35,632 nucleotides of DNA from an uncultured Brevinema sp. (lineage in GTDB: Bacteria; Spirochaetota; Brevinematia; Brevinematales; Brevinemataceae). Position 1 is the stretch's first letter; each line of letters opens with the position of its first letter. The position numbers and the translations under genes are program-made. Shown here piece after piece: positions 1-9,291 of this stretch. Under the pieces are notes generated by a model. The model saw nothing but the letters and a program-made list of their open reading frames with translations. It searched no databases and was not told where the DNA came from. The stretch covers positions 1-35,632 of the forward strand of contig CAMQVI010000013.1 of the NCBI GenBank assembly GCA_947038195.1, written 5' to 3'.

Positions 1-114
1 CATAACTTTCATTCGAATTTTGAATTTCTACCTATCTCGTCTTTTATAAAAGCCTTTGAACTCACGGTAGAAATTATTAAAAATGCAAATCAAAATATAA
101 ATAAAAAGGGATAA
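1..114 (+). CDS. pepT: C-terminal end of a probable peptidase T (tripeptide aminopeptidase), partial
   Basis: An open frame enters from the left edge and stops at 112-114, four bases before the next start codon. Its 37 residues begin HNFHSNFEF and continue with FIKAFELTVEIIKNA. From memory, this matches the end of M20-family peptidase T, where a (Y/F)NxHxxxEF stretch is followed by a helix carrying KAxEV. Peptidase T is a cytoplasmic zinc enzyme that removes the N-terminal residue of tripeptides. The next gene encodes an oligopeptide-binding lipoprotein, so peptide import beside peptide cleavage is sensible context. Only the tail is visible, with no metal ligands, so another M20 peptidase is possible. 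Confidence 0.55.
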   Translation, partial: HNFHSNFEFLPISSFIKAFELTVEIIKNANQNINKKG

Positions 115-118
115 AAAC

Positions 119-1597
119 ATGTTTAAAAATTATTATATCATATTTCTAAGCTTCTTTATTGTAGCTTGCGGATCAACAGAATCAGGAAAAAAATTAACAG
201 TAGCTCTAGGAATAGAACCTGTGTCTCTAACTCCTTTTGAATCTAATGATATTCCTTCTTATAAAGTAAGATGGCAAATTTATGACAGATTAATTTCTGT
301 TTCTCCAGAAGGAGAAGTTATTCCAGAACTAGCAGAAACTTGGACAAATATAAATCCCACTACTTTACAAATTACCATAAAAACAAATGTTGTATTTCAT
401 AATGGAAAACCATTCACTGTAGAAGACGCTGTATATAGTGTTAATACCGCTGTAAAATCATCTTCTTTATCTACTGTTTTAGGTGTTATTGATAATGCCA
501 CTGTCGTAAATGACAATACTTTTCAAGTTAATTTATCAAAACCTTATGCTCCAGCACTTGCTTTACTATCTCACGCAGGAATGCTGATGACTAGTGAAGA
601 ATTTAACACAGAAGAATTAAAATCCTTAGAAATAGGGACGGGACCTTTTCAACTTGTAGAATGGAATAGAGGGCAAAATATTGTCTTGAAAAAGAATGCT
701 AATTATTGGGGCGACGTAGCAGAGGTAGACACTGTTAATTTTATTATTGTTCCTGATGCTTCTGTTCGTTCTATTATTGTAGAAACAGGAGAGGCTGATG
801 TTGCTTATGATCTTGATGGATCTGATAGAGAACGCTTAGTAGCTTCTAAAGATGTCATTTATAAAGAGGCTTCTTTTCCTACAGTGCATTACTTAGGTTT
901 TAACACCAGTAAAGGGCCTCTAACCAATCAGACCCTAAGACAGGCTATCGCTATGGCTATAGACTTTCAAGGGATTGTTGATACGGTGGCTTTTGGAGCA
1001 GGAGAAACAGCCACCTCCCTCCTACAAAAATCTGTTTTTGGAGCTTATACAGGATTACCTAAAAGGGAAAGAAATATAGAAAAAGCTAAGGCTCTTCTAG
1101 CTCAATCAGGAATTACCCCAAACACTAAAATCCCTCTCTATGCTATAGAAGGACCTCGTAAAAAAATGTCTGAAATTATTCAGGCTAATTTAAGAGAAAT
1201 AGGATTAGATATAGAAGTAAACATTTTAGAATGGGCTACAATGCTTGATTATGCACGTAAAGGCAATCTTGATATGTTTATATTAGGATGGACTAGTATT
1301 CCAGCAGATGCAGATATTGGTATGTATTCTCTTTTAAATAGTAATACTCATGGGTCTGGTGGTAATTATACTTTTTATGATAACCCTAAAATCGATCAAT
1401 TACTAGAGCAAGGGCGTGCTGTTCAAGATAGCGAAAAAAGAAAACTGATTTATCAAGAAATACAGGAAATTGTTTACACAGAATTACCCATGATTCCTAC
1501 TTATCACCCTTATCATAATGTTGTGATGAGTAAAGATATTAAGTATTTTGATATGAATTTATATTCTATCCATCGCTTAAATAAAATTAAGTATTAA
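119..1597 (+). CDS. Oligopeptide ABC transporter substrate-binding lipoprotein (SBP family 5)
   Basis: The 492-residue product starts with a short lipoprotein signal peptide ending in the lipobox FIVAC, so Cys17 should be lipidated and the protein anchored in a membrane facing the periplasm. The mature part has the family 5 solute-binding layout (OppA/DppA/NikA): an early SLTPFESND segment, WTNINPTTLQITIK, then VVFHNGKPFTVEDAVYS, the family hallmark, and GTGPFQLVEW near residue 180. The length fits the family. The start follows an AAAAAGGG ribosome site. No permease or ATPase genes follow, so the importer partners must lie elsewhere. The gene sits four bases after a likely pepT and is probably cotranscribed with it. 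Ligand is inferred as peptide, but nickel or other family 5 ligands cannot be excluded. Confidence 0.85.
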   Translation: MFKNYYIIFLSFFIVACGSTESGKKLTVALGIEPVSLTPFESNDIPSYKVRWQIYDRLISVSPEGEVIPELAETWTNINPTTLQITIKTNVVFHNGKPFTVEDAVYSVNTAVKSSSLSTVLGVIDNATVVNDNTFQVNLSKPYAPALALLSHAGMLMTSEEFNTEELKSLEIGTGPFQLVEWNRGQNIVLKKNANYWGDVAEVDTVNFIIVPDASVRSIIVETGEADVAYDLDGSDRERLVASKDVIYKEASFPTVHYLGFNTSKGPLTNQTLRQAIAMAIDFQGIVDTVAFGAGETATSLLQKSVFGAYTGLPKRERNIEKAKALLAQSGITPNTKIPLYAIEGPRKKMSEIIQANLREIGLDIEVNILEWATMLDYARKGNLDMFILGWTSIPADADIGMYSLLNSNTHGSGGNYTFYDNPKIDQLLEQGRAVQDSEKRKLIYQEIQEIVYTELPMIPTYHPYHNVVMSKDIKYFDMNLYSIHRLNKIKY

Positions 1598-1630
1598 GTT
1601 ACTACCTAATTAACAATAATTCTATAATAT

Positions 1631-1665
1631 AAAAGCCCCATCACAATATTAGTGGTGAGGCTTTT
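1631..1665. terminator. Stem-loop terminator after the peptide-binding gene
   Basis: A 14-base stem runs from AAAAGCCCC to GAGGCTTTT with one mismatch and one wobble pair, and has A residues on the left and T residues on the right. It lies 34 bases after the lipoprotein stop codon. It could also end transcription of the converging DUF1697 gene. Confidence 0.75.
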
Positions 1666-1716
1666 CATATTATATATAAGGATTATATTAATCATTGAAA
1701 TTTTCAAGAAATCTCT

Positions 1717-2256
1717 TTATCTTGTCAGTAAAAGTAATTTCTTTACCGTATTGGCATTCCTAATGGTGACATTCTTATTTACAGATGAGCTAGCGATCTT
1801 TGACCAACGAGCTTTGGAAAAAGTCTTTAAGGGAGCAGACCAAAAAATCACATCACCATAATGAGAGACTTTTTCATATTCTGGATTTGCTTCACCCACC
1901 TCAGCGAGTACTTCCTCTGTACTAAGAGGAGGAATCACAAAAATCGCATAGTTTATAGATTCTTTATCTATACCCCACCATATTGGCGTATGCTTCAAGG
2001 TATCCGATAATTCTTCTTCAGATATAATGGTAACAGGAATATTCAACATAAATTTATCTAGAATTATAGACTCACATTTTTGTATCAGTTCATTTTTATC
2101 TTTGATAGCGCTAGAAAAAATAATATTTCCACTATTGATATAAGTTACTACCTCTAAAAAACCAATTTCCTCAAAAGCGACTTTCAATAAAGGCATAGAT
2201 ATTTTATTTCTGCCCCCTATATTTATACCACGTAAAAGTGCAATGTATTTTTCCAT
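1717..2256 (-). CDS. DUF1697 family protein
   Basis: The 179-residue product begins MEKYIALLRGINIGGRNKIS, the characteristic opening of DUF1697 proteins, and continues with FLEVVTYINSGNIIFSS, also typical. I place the start at the internal ATG (complement of 2254-2256) because GGAG lies seven bases upstream and family members start here. A slightly longer frame to 2283 lacks such a site. The family is cytoplasmic, small and of unknown biochemical function. The gene lies 29 bases after a broken gene on the same strand, and the two may once have been cotranscribed. No membrane segment or signal peptide is seen. Confidence 0.8.
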   Translation of the reverse strand: MEKYIALLRGINIGGRNKISMPLLKVAFEEIGFLEVVTYINSGNIIFSSAIKDKNELIQKCESIILDKFMLNIPVTIISEEELSDTLKHTPIWWGIDKESINYAIFVIPPLSTEEVLAEVGEANPEYEKVSHYGDVIFWSAPLKTFSKARWSKIASSSVNKNVTIRNANTVKKLLLLTR

Positions 2257-2285
2257 AACAAAGCTCCAATCTAACAAAATCAATT

Positions 2286-2744
2286 TTATTTATAATTTGT
2301 AAATTTCTTCCATTCCTCCCATCTAGTATCAAGAATAGGTTTGAGGAGGGTATAGTTTTCCCATGTATCTTTTACATGGTATAATGTTTTCTCGTCATTT
2401 GTATCCAATATATCACAATAGTCGTTTATATAACTTGAATACTGCTTAGTAAATTTTGTTTCATCTTCATAATAACTTTGGGCAAATAAATTCCCCAGTT
2501 CATTTAAATCGTTATCGGAGAATTTTTCATCCAATTCTGTTATTAAAAAAGTTGCTCCTGTCATTTTATGTGAAATAACAAGATTTATATTTTCACTCTC
2601 ATCTTCTACTAACTATTCAGAAGCAAATCCCATTTCAAAACACCATGCTAAAAACATTCCAATGTGGGTGGCAGCATTTGCTGTAGGTAAATCTTCTGGG
2701 TAGTCTCCTTCATAATGCCATGAAGCATCGTCATATTTTGCCAT
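2286..2744 (-). pseudogene. Broken small cytoplasmic protein gene (DUF7832-like), in-frame amber codon
   Basis: Reading the minus strand from ATG at 2744, which AGAGG precedes, gives 43 residues opening MAKYDDASWHYEGDYPEDLP and containing THIGMFLAW. A TAG codon (2615-2613) follows. The same frame continues without a shift through LVEDESENIN and into an open stretch that starts at an internal ATG at 2564 and ends NYK. Removing the stop would give one protein of about 152 residues. The opening resembles, from memory, a DUF7832-type family of small proteins of unknown function. The likely reading is a recent nonsense mutation. A sequencing error, or reinitiation at 2564, cannot be excluded. Confidence 0.7.
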
Positions 2745-2894
2745 AAAAAACCTCTATAATTTTTATTTTTTGGGATTACCAAGACAAGTCCTATGAGGCA
2801 TTATACAAAAAACCATTTCATAAATCAATCTTTAATATAGTAAGTGTTTCCTTTTCAAACGATTTTTGCTATAAAACGATTGTGTTAAGTGCGT

Positions 2895-2924
2895 TTGATA
2901 CCCTCTTATTGTTTGTTGTATAAT
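2895..2924 (+). promoter_or_regulatory. Candidate promoter for the microcompartment gene pair
   Basis: TTGATA and TATAAT are separated by 18 bases. The predicted start lies about 60 to 90 bases before the shell-protein start, depending on which ATG is used. The rest of 2745-2960 holds no coding signal that I can see. Confidence 0.55.
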
Positions 2925-3023
2925 AAGATACTTTGATCCATTTGAGATTTCAAATCATATTTGACAGGGTTTAATAATAGGTATATAATGAAAGATAGAT
3001 ATTTTATAAAATTAGGAAACTGG

Positions 3024-3377
3024 ATGGATAATAATAACTCTAAACAAAGAATCATTCAAGAATATGTGCCTGGTAAACAAATAACCTTAGCCCATATAAT
3101 AGCAAGACCAGATAGTTCTATGCTACAAAAAGTAGGCTTAACAGAGCATTCTGGTAAATCTGTAGGGATTATGACTATTACCCCTAGTGATGCTGTTATA
3201 ATCGTTGCAGACCTTGTCTTAAAAGTCGCCAGTATAGAGATTGGTTTTTTAGACCGTTTTAATGGGTCATTAGTTATTGTTGGTTTAGTATCTGATGTAG
3301 AAGAAGCCATTAAAGAAGTAAATCTATTTTTACAAAACACGATGGGTTTTACGATTGCCCCTATAACCAAATCATAA
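3024..3377 (+). CDS. eutS: Bacterial microcompartment shell protein, EutS/PduU type
   Basis: The product contains KQRIIQEYVPGKQITLAHII, then GIMTITPSDAVIIVADLVLK and GFLDRFNGSLVIVG, and ends in PITKS. These are the landmarks of the circularly permuted single-BMC-domain shell proteins EutS and PduU, which form hexameric tiles in ethanolamine or propanediol microcompartments. With the ATG at 3024, preceded by AGGA, the protein has 117 residues, close to EutS (111) and PduU (116). An ATG at 2988 would add twelve residues. The gene is followed one base later by a EutP/PduV-like gene, the eutS-eutP order of enteric eut operons. No lyase, aldehyde dehydrogenase or other shell gene is in this window, so the cargo is unknown. 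Confidence 0.88.
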   Translation: MDNNNSKQRIIQEYVPGKQITLAHIIARPDSSMLQKVGLTEHSGKSVGIMTITPSDAVIIVADLVLKVASIEIGFLDRFNGSLVIVGLVSDVEEAIKEVNLFLQNTMGFTIAPITKS

Positions 3378-3378
3378 T

Positions 3379-3810
3379 ATGAAAAAAATTATATTGCTTG
3401 GTCCTCAAGGTGTAGGTAAATCCACATTGGCTAATTTATTAGAAGGTAAACAAGACTCATTTGTAGATAAAACGGTGGTACCAGAGTATATAGGGGATGT
3501 CTTGGACACACCTGGAGAATATATGGAACATCGTATTTTCTTTGGACGTTTTCAAGTATTAGCTACGGAATACCCTATCATAGGGGTGCTCATTCCTTGT
3601 AAATTTGATAACATTTACATTCCCCCTAATTTTATGAGTATGTTCCCCAATAAAAAACATATAGGTATTATCACAAAGACAGATATTGGTGATAAACATG
3701 ATATTGAAAAATGTAGATTACTCTTAAATCAAGCTGGCATTAAGGAATGTTACGAAATATCGATACACGACCCTGAGAGTATTCAGAAGTTAAAAAATAT
3801 AATAGCCTAA
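3379..3810 (+). CDS. eutP: EutP/PduV-type P-loop NTPase
   Basis: The 143-residue product has a Walker A motif GPQGVGKS at residues 9-16, a DTPGEY switch motif near 48, and the base-recognition motif TKTD near residue 100. The region around TKTD and IHDPESI matches EutP/PduV, small Ras-like proteins encoded with ethanolamine or propanediol microcompartments; PduV associates with the shell, and EutP has been linked to acetate kinase activity. The start lies one base after the shell gene stop, so translation is probably coupled. The last 75 bases of this gene occur again at 7781-7855 as a fragment. It converges on the first alpha-glucosidase gene across a shared terminator. Confidence 0.85.
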   Translation: MKKIILLGPQGVGKSTLANLLEGKQDSFVDKTVVPEYIGDVLDTPGEYMEHRIFFGRFQVLATEYPIIGVLIPCKFDNIYIPPNFMSMFPNKKHIGIITKTDIGDKHDIEKCRLLLNQAGIKECYEISIHDPESIQKLKNIIA

Positions 3811-3850
3811 ACAACAAAAATCCCCTATTTAATAGGGGATTTTTGTTGTT
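3810..3850. terminator. Bidirectional terminator between convergent eutP and glvA
   Basis: Two perfect 20-base arms (3810-3829 and 3831-3850) surround a single T. The core is TCCCC...GGGGA, flanked by A-rich and T-rich sides, so it can act on both strands. The left arm begins with the last base of the eutP stop codon. Confidence 0.9.
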
Positions 3851-3864
3851 AAATAATTGAATAA

Positions 3865-5196
<1,332 letters not shown>

Positions 5197-5206
5197 TTAT
5201 GATATT

Positions 5207-6790
5207 TTATAATAGTTTTTCAAAAGCTTCTCTTACTTGAGGAACAGTCAATCCAACAATAATTTGAATATTATTATCTGATCTCATGATTCCATGGGCA
5301 CCACCTATTTTAAAAGAGCTGTCAGCTTCAACTTTTTGAGGATCTTTAACTCTGATTCTTAATCTTGTAGCACAATTAGTGACGGATTCGACATTTTCTT
5401 TTCCCCCAATAGCATTTAAAAAGATAAGTGCTTGATCTTCGAATTGTGTTGTTGTTTCACCTTCTAGATTCTTGTTTTTATTTTTAAAATCTTTTTTGCT
5501 ATAAAGTTTCATTTCTGATTCATCTTCTCTTCCAGGAGTTTTAATATTTAATTTTTCGATTAATAACTTGAACACGATAAAATAAATACCAGTAAATATT
5601 AATCCTATAAAAATTTGTGTAAATATCATTCCTGAGTGATTTTGAAATAGAGGAATCCAACTAGTAGCAAACCAATTTATTAAACCACTACCAAAATCTC
5701 CTGTAACACCAAAAGCATAAGCTATTGTGGCTAGAGTTGCAGCAAGAAAGGAGTGTACTAAAAATAAAATAGGAGCTAGAAATAAAAATGTAAATTCTAA
5801 AGGCTCTGTTATTCCTGTCATCATTGCTGTTAATGTTACTGGAATAAGCAAGGAAGCCACTCTTGTACGTTGATCTGGTTTAGCTGTAAAATATATTGCT
5901 GCTGCAATTCCTGGAGAAGCAAAGACTTTAGACATTCCATACATACGGAAAGCACCTTCTGGATAAATATCTATTAGAGGACCAGTATGTGCTATAAAAG
6001 TTTCAAGATTCGCTGGATAATAGACAGCTAGACCTTCTGGGACTATGGCAGGACCAAAAGAAAACGGACCATAAATAAAATGATGTAGTCCTGTAGGAAT
6101 AAGAGCTCTTTCTAAAAACGTAAATACCCAAACTCCAAGCAATCCTGAATTTGCCATAAAGCCTTGTAAAGAATTTATCCCCATTTGGACTTGAGGCCAA
6201 ACGATAACAGTGAGTACAGATACAGGTATTAAAACAAAGAAAGATAGGATCACAACATAACAAGTTCCGCTGAAAGTTCCCAACCAATCAGGCAATTGAG
6301 TATCAAAATTTTTATTGTGGATATCTGTAACAATATAAGCAATCAATAAAGACCCTATCATCCCTGTGTCTAATGTTTTAATACCAGCTATCATTGCAAG
6401 TCCACTTCCAGGTTTTATAGCTTGAGACATGTCAACTCCAACAAGTCCTCCGAATTGAGTTAAAATAGCAGAAATAAAATAATTAAAAGTTAGATAAGAA
6501 AGCACTGCTGCTAATACAGCACGTCCAGCAGCCTTTTCAGCGAGAGCAATGGGAAGTCCCAAAACAAAAATAATAGGTAATTGTCGGAAGATAGTCCAGG
6601 CTCCTTCTTTGACAATATACACAATCTTAAAAAATACCCCCGAAGGATCTGCTAGACCTCCAACAATAGATGGGGAACTTAGGACAGTTGTAATAGCAAC
6701 CATGATCCCTGCAAAAGCAAATAGCAAGACAGGAACAAACATTGCTGCTCCTAATCTTGAGAAAAAAGTCATAAATTTAGAACTTTTCAT
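5207..6790 (-). CDS. PTS alpha-glucoside transporter subunit IICB, copy 1
   Basis: This integral inner-membrane sugar transporter has a large hydrophobic EIIC domain (about residues 1-420), a linker, and a C-terminal EIIB domain. EIIC carries GAAMFVPVLLF at the start, IPTGLHHF in mid-domain and GITEPLEFTFLF near 320. EIIB carries NCATRLR, with Cys473 the expected phosphocysteine. The order and length (527 residues) match MalP/GlvC. No EIIA domain is attached, so phosphate must come from a separate EIIA. I chose the ATG at 6790 because AAGGAG lies just upstream; a longer frame to 6817 crosses a palindrome and has no ribosome site. The next gene encodes the matching phosphoglucosidase. Exact sugar unknown; maltose or related alpha-glucosides are likely. 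Confidence 0.9.
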   Translation of the reverse strand: MKSSKFMTFFSRLGAAMFVPVLLFAFAGIMVAITTVLSSPSIVGGLADPSGVFFKIVYIVKEGAWTIFRQLPIIFVLGLPIALAEKAAGRAVLAAVLSYLTFNYFISAILTQFGGLVGVDMSQAIKPGSGLAMIAGIKTLDTGMIGSLLIAYIVTDIHNKNFDTQLPDWLGTFSGTCYVVILSFFVLIPVSVLTVIVWPQVQMGINSLQGFMANSGLLGVWVFTFLERALIPTGLHHFIYGPFSFGPAIVPEGLAVYYPANLETFIAHTGPLIDIYPEGAFRMYGMSKVFASPGIAAAIYFTAKPDQRTRVASLLIPVTLTAMMTGITEPLEFTFLFLAPILFLVHSFLAATLATIAYAFGVTGDFGSGLINWFATSWIPLFQNHSGMIFTQIFIGLIFTGIYFIVFKLLIEKLNIKTPGREDESEMKLYSKKDFKNKNKNLEGETTTQFEDQALIFLNAIGGKENVESVTNCATRLRIRVKDPQKVEADSSFKIGGAHGIMRSDNNIQIIVGLTVPQVREAFEKLL

Positions 6791-6810
6791 AAATATCTCC
6801 TTATTTAATA

Positions 6811-6825
6811 AGAACAACTTGTTCT
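6811..6825. promoter_or_regulatory. Palindromic candidate operator in the leader of PTS copy 1
   Basis: AGAACAA and TTGTTCT form a perfect 7-base inverted repeat around one C. A second, imperfect version with the same right half (TTGTTCT) lies at 6835-6849, near the expected transcription start. GntR/HutC regulators bind short palindromes of this size, and such a gene is adjacent at 6943-7680. Confidence 0.55.
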
Positions 6826-6855
6826 AAAAGAAAAGATACAAGTTGTTCTTTTTAT

Positions 6856-6883
6856 ATAATACAATATATATATATAAAGTCAA
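6856..6883 (-). promoter_or_regulatory. Promoter of the copy 1 PTS-glucosidase operon
   Basis: On the minus strand, TTGACT (6883-6878) and TATTAT (6861-6856) are 16 bases apart. Both palindromic operator candidates lie just downstream, a position suited to repression. Confidence 0.65.
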
Positions 6884-6942
6884 TCTATAAAAAGGAATAA
6901 AAAATATTTTTAGATAAAACATTTGTGTTTAATAAGTTATGC

Positions 6943-7680
6943 TTATTTTTCGATGTGAATGAGGAATTGATGATTTGCTGGATTCTTGAATGCTTCTGTG
7001 TATTCAAAGATTTCCCCTGTATCAAAATAGCTCGTCGTTGCAGTGATAATGAGAGGAGTATTTAAAGGAATATTTAAAATATCAGCAATTTCTTGAGGTG
7101 GGTGAGCTGGAATAAGTTCCAAGTTATGACTTTTGATTTTTTTGTTTTTTTGTTGAGTGATATATTCGTATTTTGAATGAGATAGAATCTCTATACTTAG
7201 ATCAGGAAACAAAGAAACAGGCATATAACCAATTTCGATAGAATGGACAAATTTATTTAAATAACGGGTTCTTTTAGTAAAATAAACTAAATCGCCCTGT
7301 TTTATATTTAATTTTTCTGCATGGAATGCGTCAGCAGCTTGAATACGAAAGTCTAGAACTTTAGTAAAAGGAATAACTTTTTCTTTTTTAGCAACTTCAT
7401 GAAAACTAAGAACAAAATTAAGAGAATGTTGCCTTCTTTTGTTAGAACGAATATATCTCCCACTTCCATGAACGGAATAGATTTTTTCACTTTCTACAAG
7501 CTCTGCCAAAGCTCTTCTTATCGTTGTTCTACTGACTTGATAATGAGAGGAAAGTTGATTCTCTGATGGAAGGTTGTCGTGTTCTTGTTTTAAGTTAATA
7601 AAATCTTGATGAATACGTTCTGCAATTTTAGAAAATAATTTTTGTTTTATAACTTGATAGGAAGTGTTTTTTTTAGACAT
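6943..7680 (-). CDS. GntR-family (HutC/UTRA) transcriptional regulator, copy 1
   Basis: The 245-residue product has an N-terminal winged helix (about residues 8-78) with LPSENQLSSHYQVSRTTIRR and a wing ending HGSGRYI, then a UTRA ligand-binding domain (about 97-240) with IEIGYMP and a C-terminal FEYTEAF motif. This is the layout of repressors such as TreR and NagR, whose ligand is often a sugar phosphate. It lies directly upstream of the PTS-glucosidase operon in the same direction, with its own promoter, so it probably controls that operon through the palindromes at 6811-6849. It is not a close copy of the other regulator at 11114 and faces the other way. The ribosome site before the start is weak (AGAAGAG). 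Confidence 0.88.
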   Translation of the reverse strand: MSKKNTSYQVIKQKLFSKIAERIHQDFINLKQEHDNLPSENQLSSHYQVSRTTIRRALAELVESEKIYSVHGSGRYIRSNKRRQHSLNFVLSFHEVAKKEKVIPFTKVLDFRIQAADAFHAEKLNIKQGDLVYFTKRTRYLNKFVHSIEIGYMPVSLFPDLSIEILSHSKYEYITQQKNKKIKSHNLELIPAHPPQEIADILNIPLNTPLIITATTSYFDTGEIFEYTEAFKNPANHQFLIHIEK

Positions 7681-7709
7681 GTGGCTCTTCTGATTTATTT
7701 TATTGTATC

Positions 7710-7738
7710 ATTATACATTATGATTTTAAGATTTGCAA
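7710..7738 (-). promoter_or_regulatory. Promoter of GntR copy 1, lying inside a gene fragment
   Basis: On the minus strand TTGCAA (7738-7733), 17 bases, then TATAAT (7715-7710). The -35 element sits within the remnant of a plus-strand gntR gene that begins near 7722. Confidence 0.6.
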
Positions 7739-7780
7739 ATCTATCCCCATTCTTTGTGTGAAAAGTATTGGGTTTTTACG
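7722..7780 (+). pseudogene. Fragment of a second gntR-type gene
   Basis: The plus strand encodes DFKICKSIPILCVKSIGFL in one frame and then leaves it. This matches EFLQISKKIPILCVKSVGFL, the codons at 11684-11743 of GntR copy 2, with one codon deleted. It does not match the adjacent GntR copy 1. Both ends are missing, and the right end joins directly to a eutP fragment. I read it as the junction left by a tandem duplication. Confidence 0.8.
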
Positions 7781-7855
7781 GGCATTAAAGAATGTCACGA
7801 AATATTGATACACGACCCTGAGCGTATTCACAACTTAGAAAATATAATAGCCTAA
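7781..7855 (+). pseudogene. Last 75 bases of eutP, duplicated remnant
   Basis: This stretch aligns without gaps to 3736-3810, the eutP 3' end, with 68 of 75 bases identical by my count. It keeps the reading frame (GIKECHEILIHDPERI, against GIKECYEISIHDPESI) and the stop codon. There is no start codon, P-loop or promoter, so it is a remnant. The next bases form a terminator and then a glucosidase gene, just as after the real eutP. Confidence 0.92.
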
Positions 7856-7865
7856 ATGTCTAAAT

Positions 7866-7906
7866 AACAAAAACCCCCCATAATTAAATAGGGGGGTTGT
7901 ATTGTT
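7866..7906. terminator. Bidirectional terminator before glvA copy 2
   Basis: AACAAAAACCCCCC pairs with GGGGGGTTGTATTGTT around an AT-rich loop. It is the diverged counterpart of the 3810-3850 terminator and mainly serves the minus-strand glucosidase gene, since the plus-strand gene it once followed is gone. Confidence 0.75.
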
Positions 7907-7920
7907 AAATAATTGAACAA

Positions 7921-9252
<1,332 letters not shown>

Positions 9253-9291
9253 CTAACTATAATAAGATTTTTTAGTAAATTAACTAAGGTT

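Noticed and set aside
1652-1861. 69-codon plus-strand open frame
   Set aside because: It lies opposite the DUF1697 gene and begins inside the terminator, with no ribosome site.
3056-3370. 104-codon minus-strand frame opposite the shell-protein gene
   Set aside because: The plus strand clearly encodes a EutS/PduU protein; the reverse frame is its shadow.
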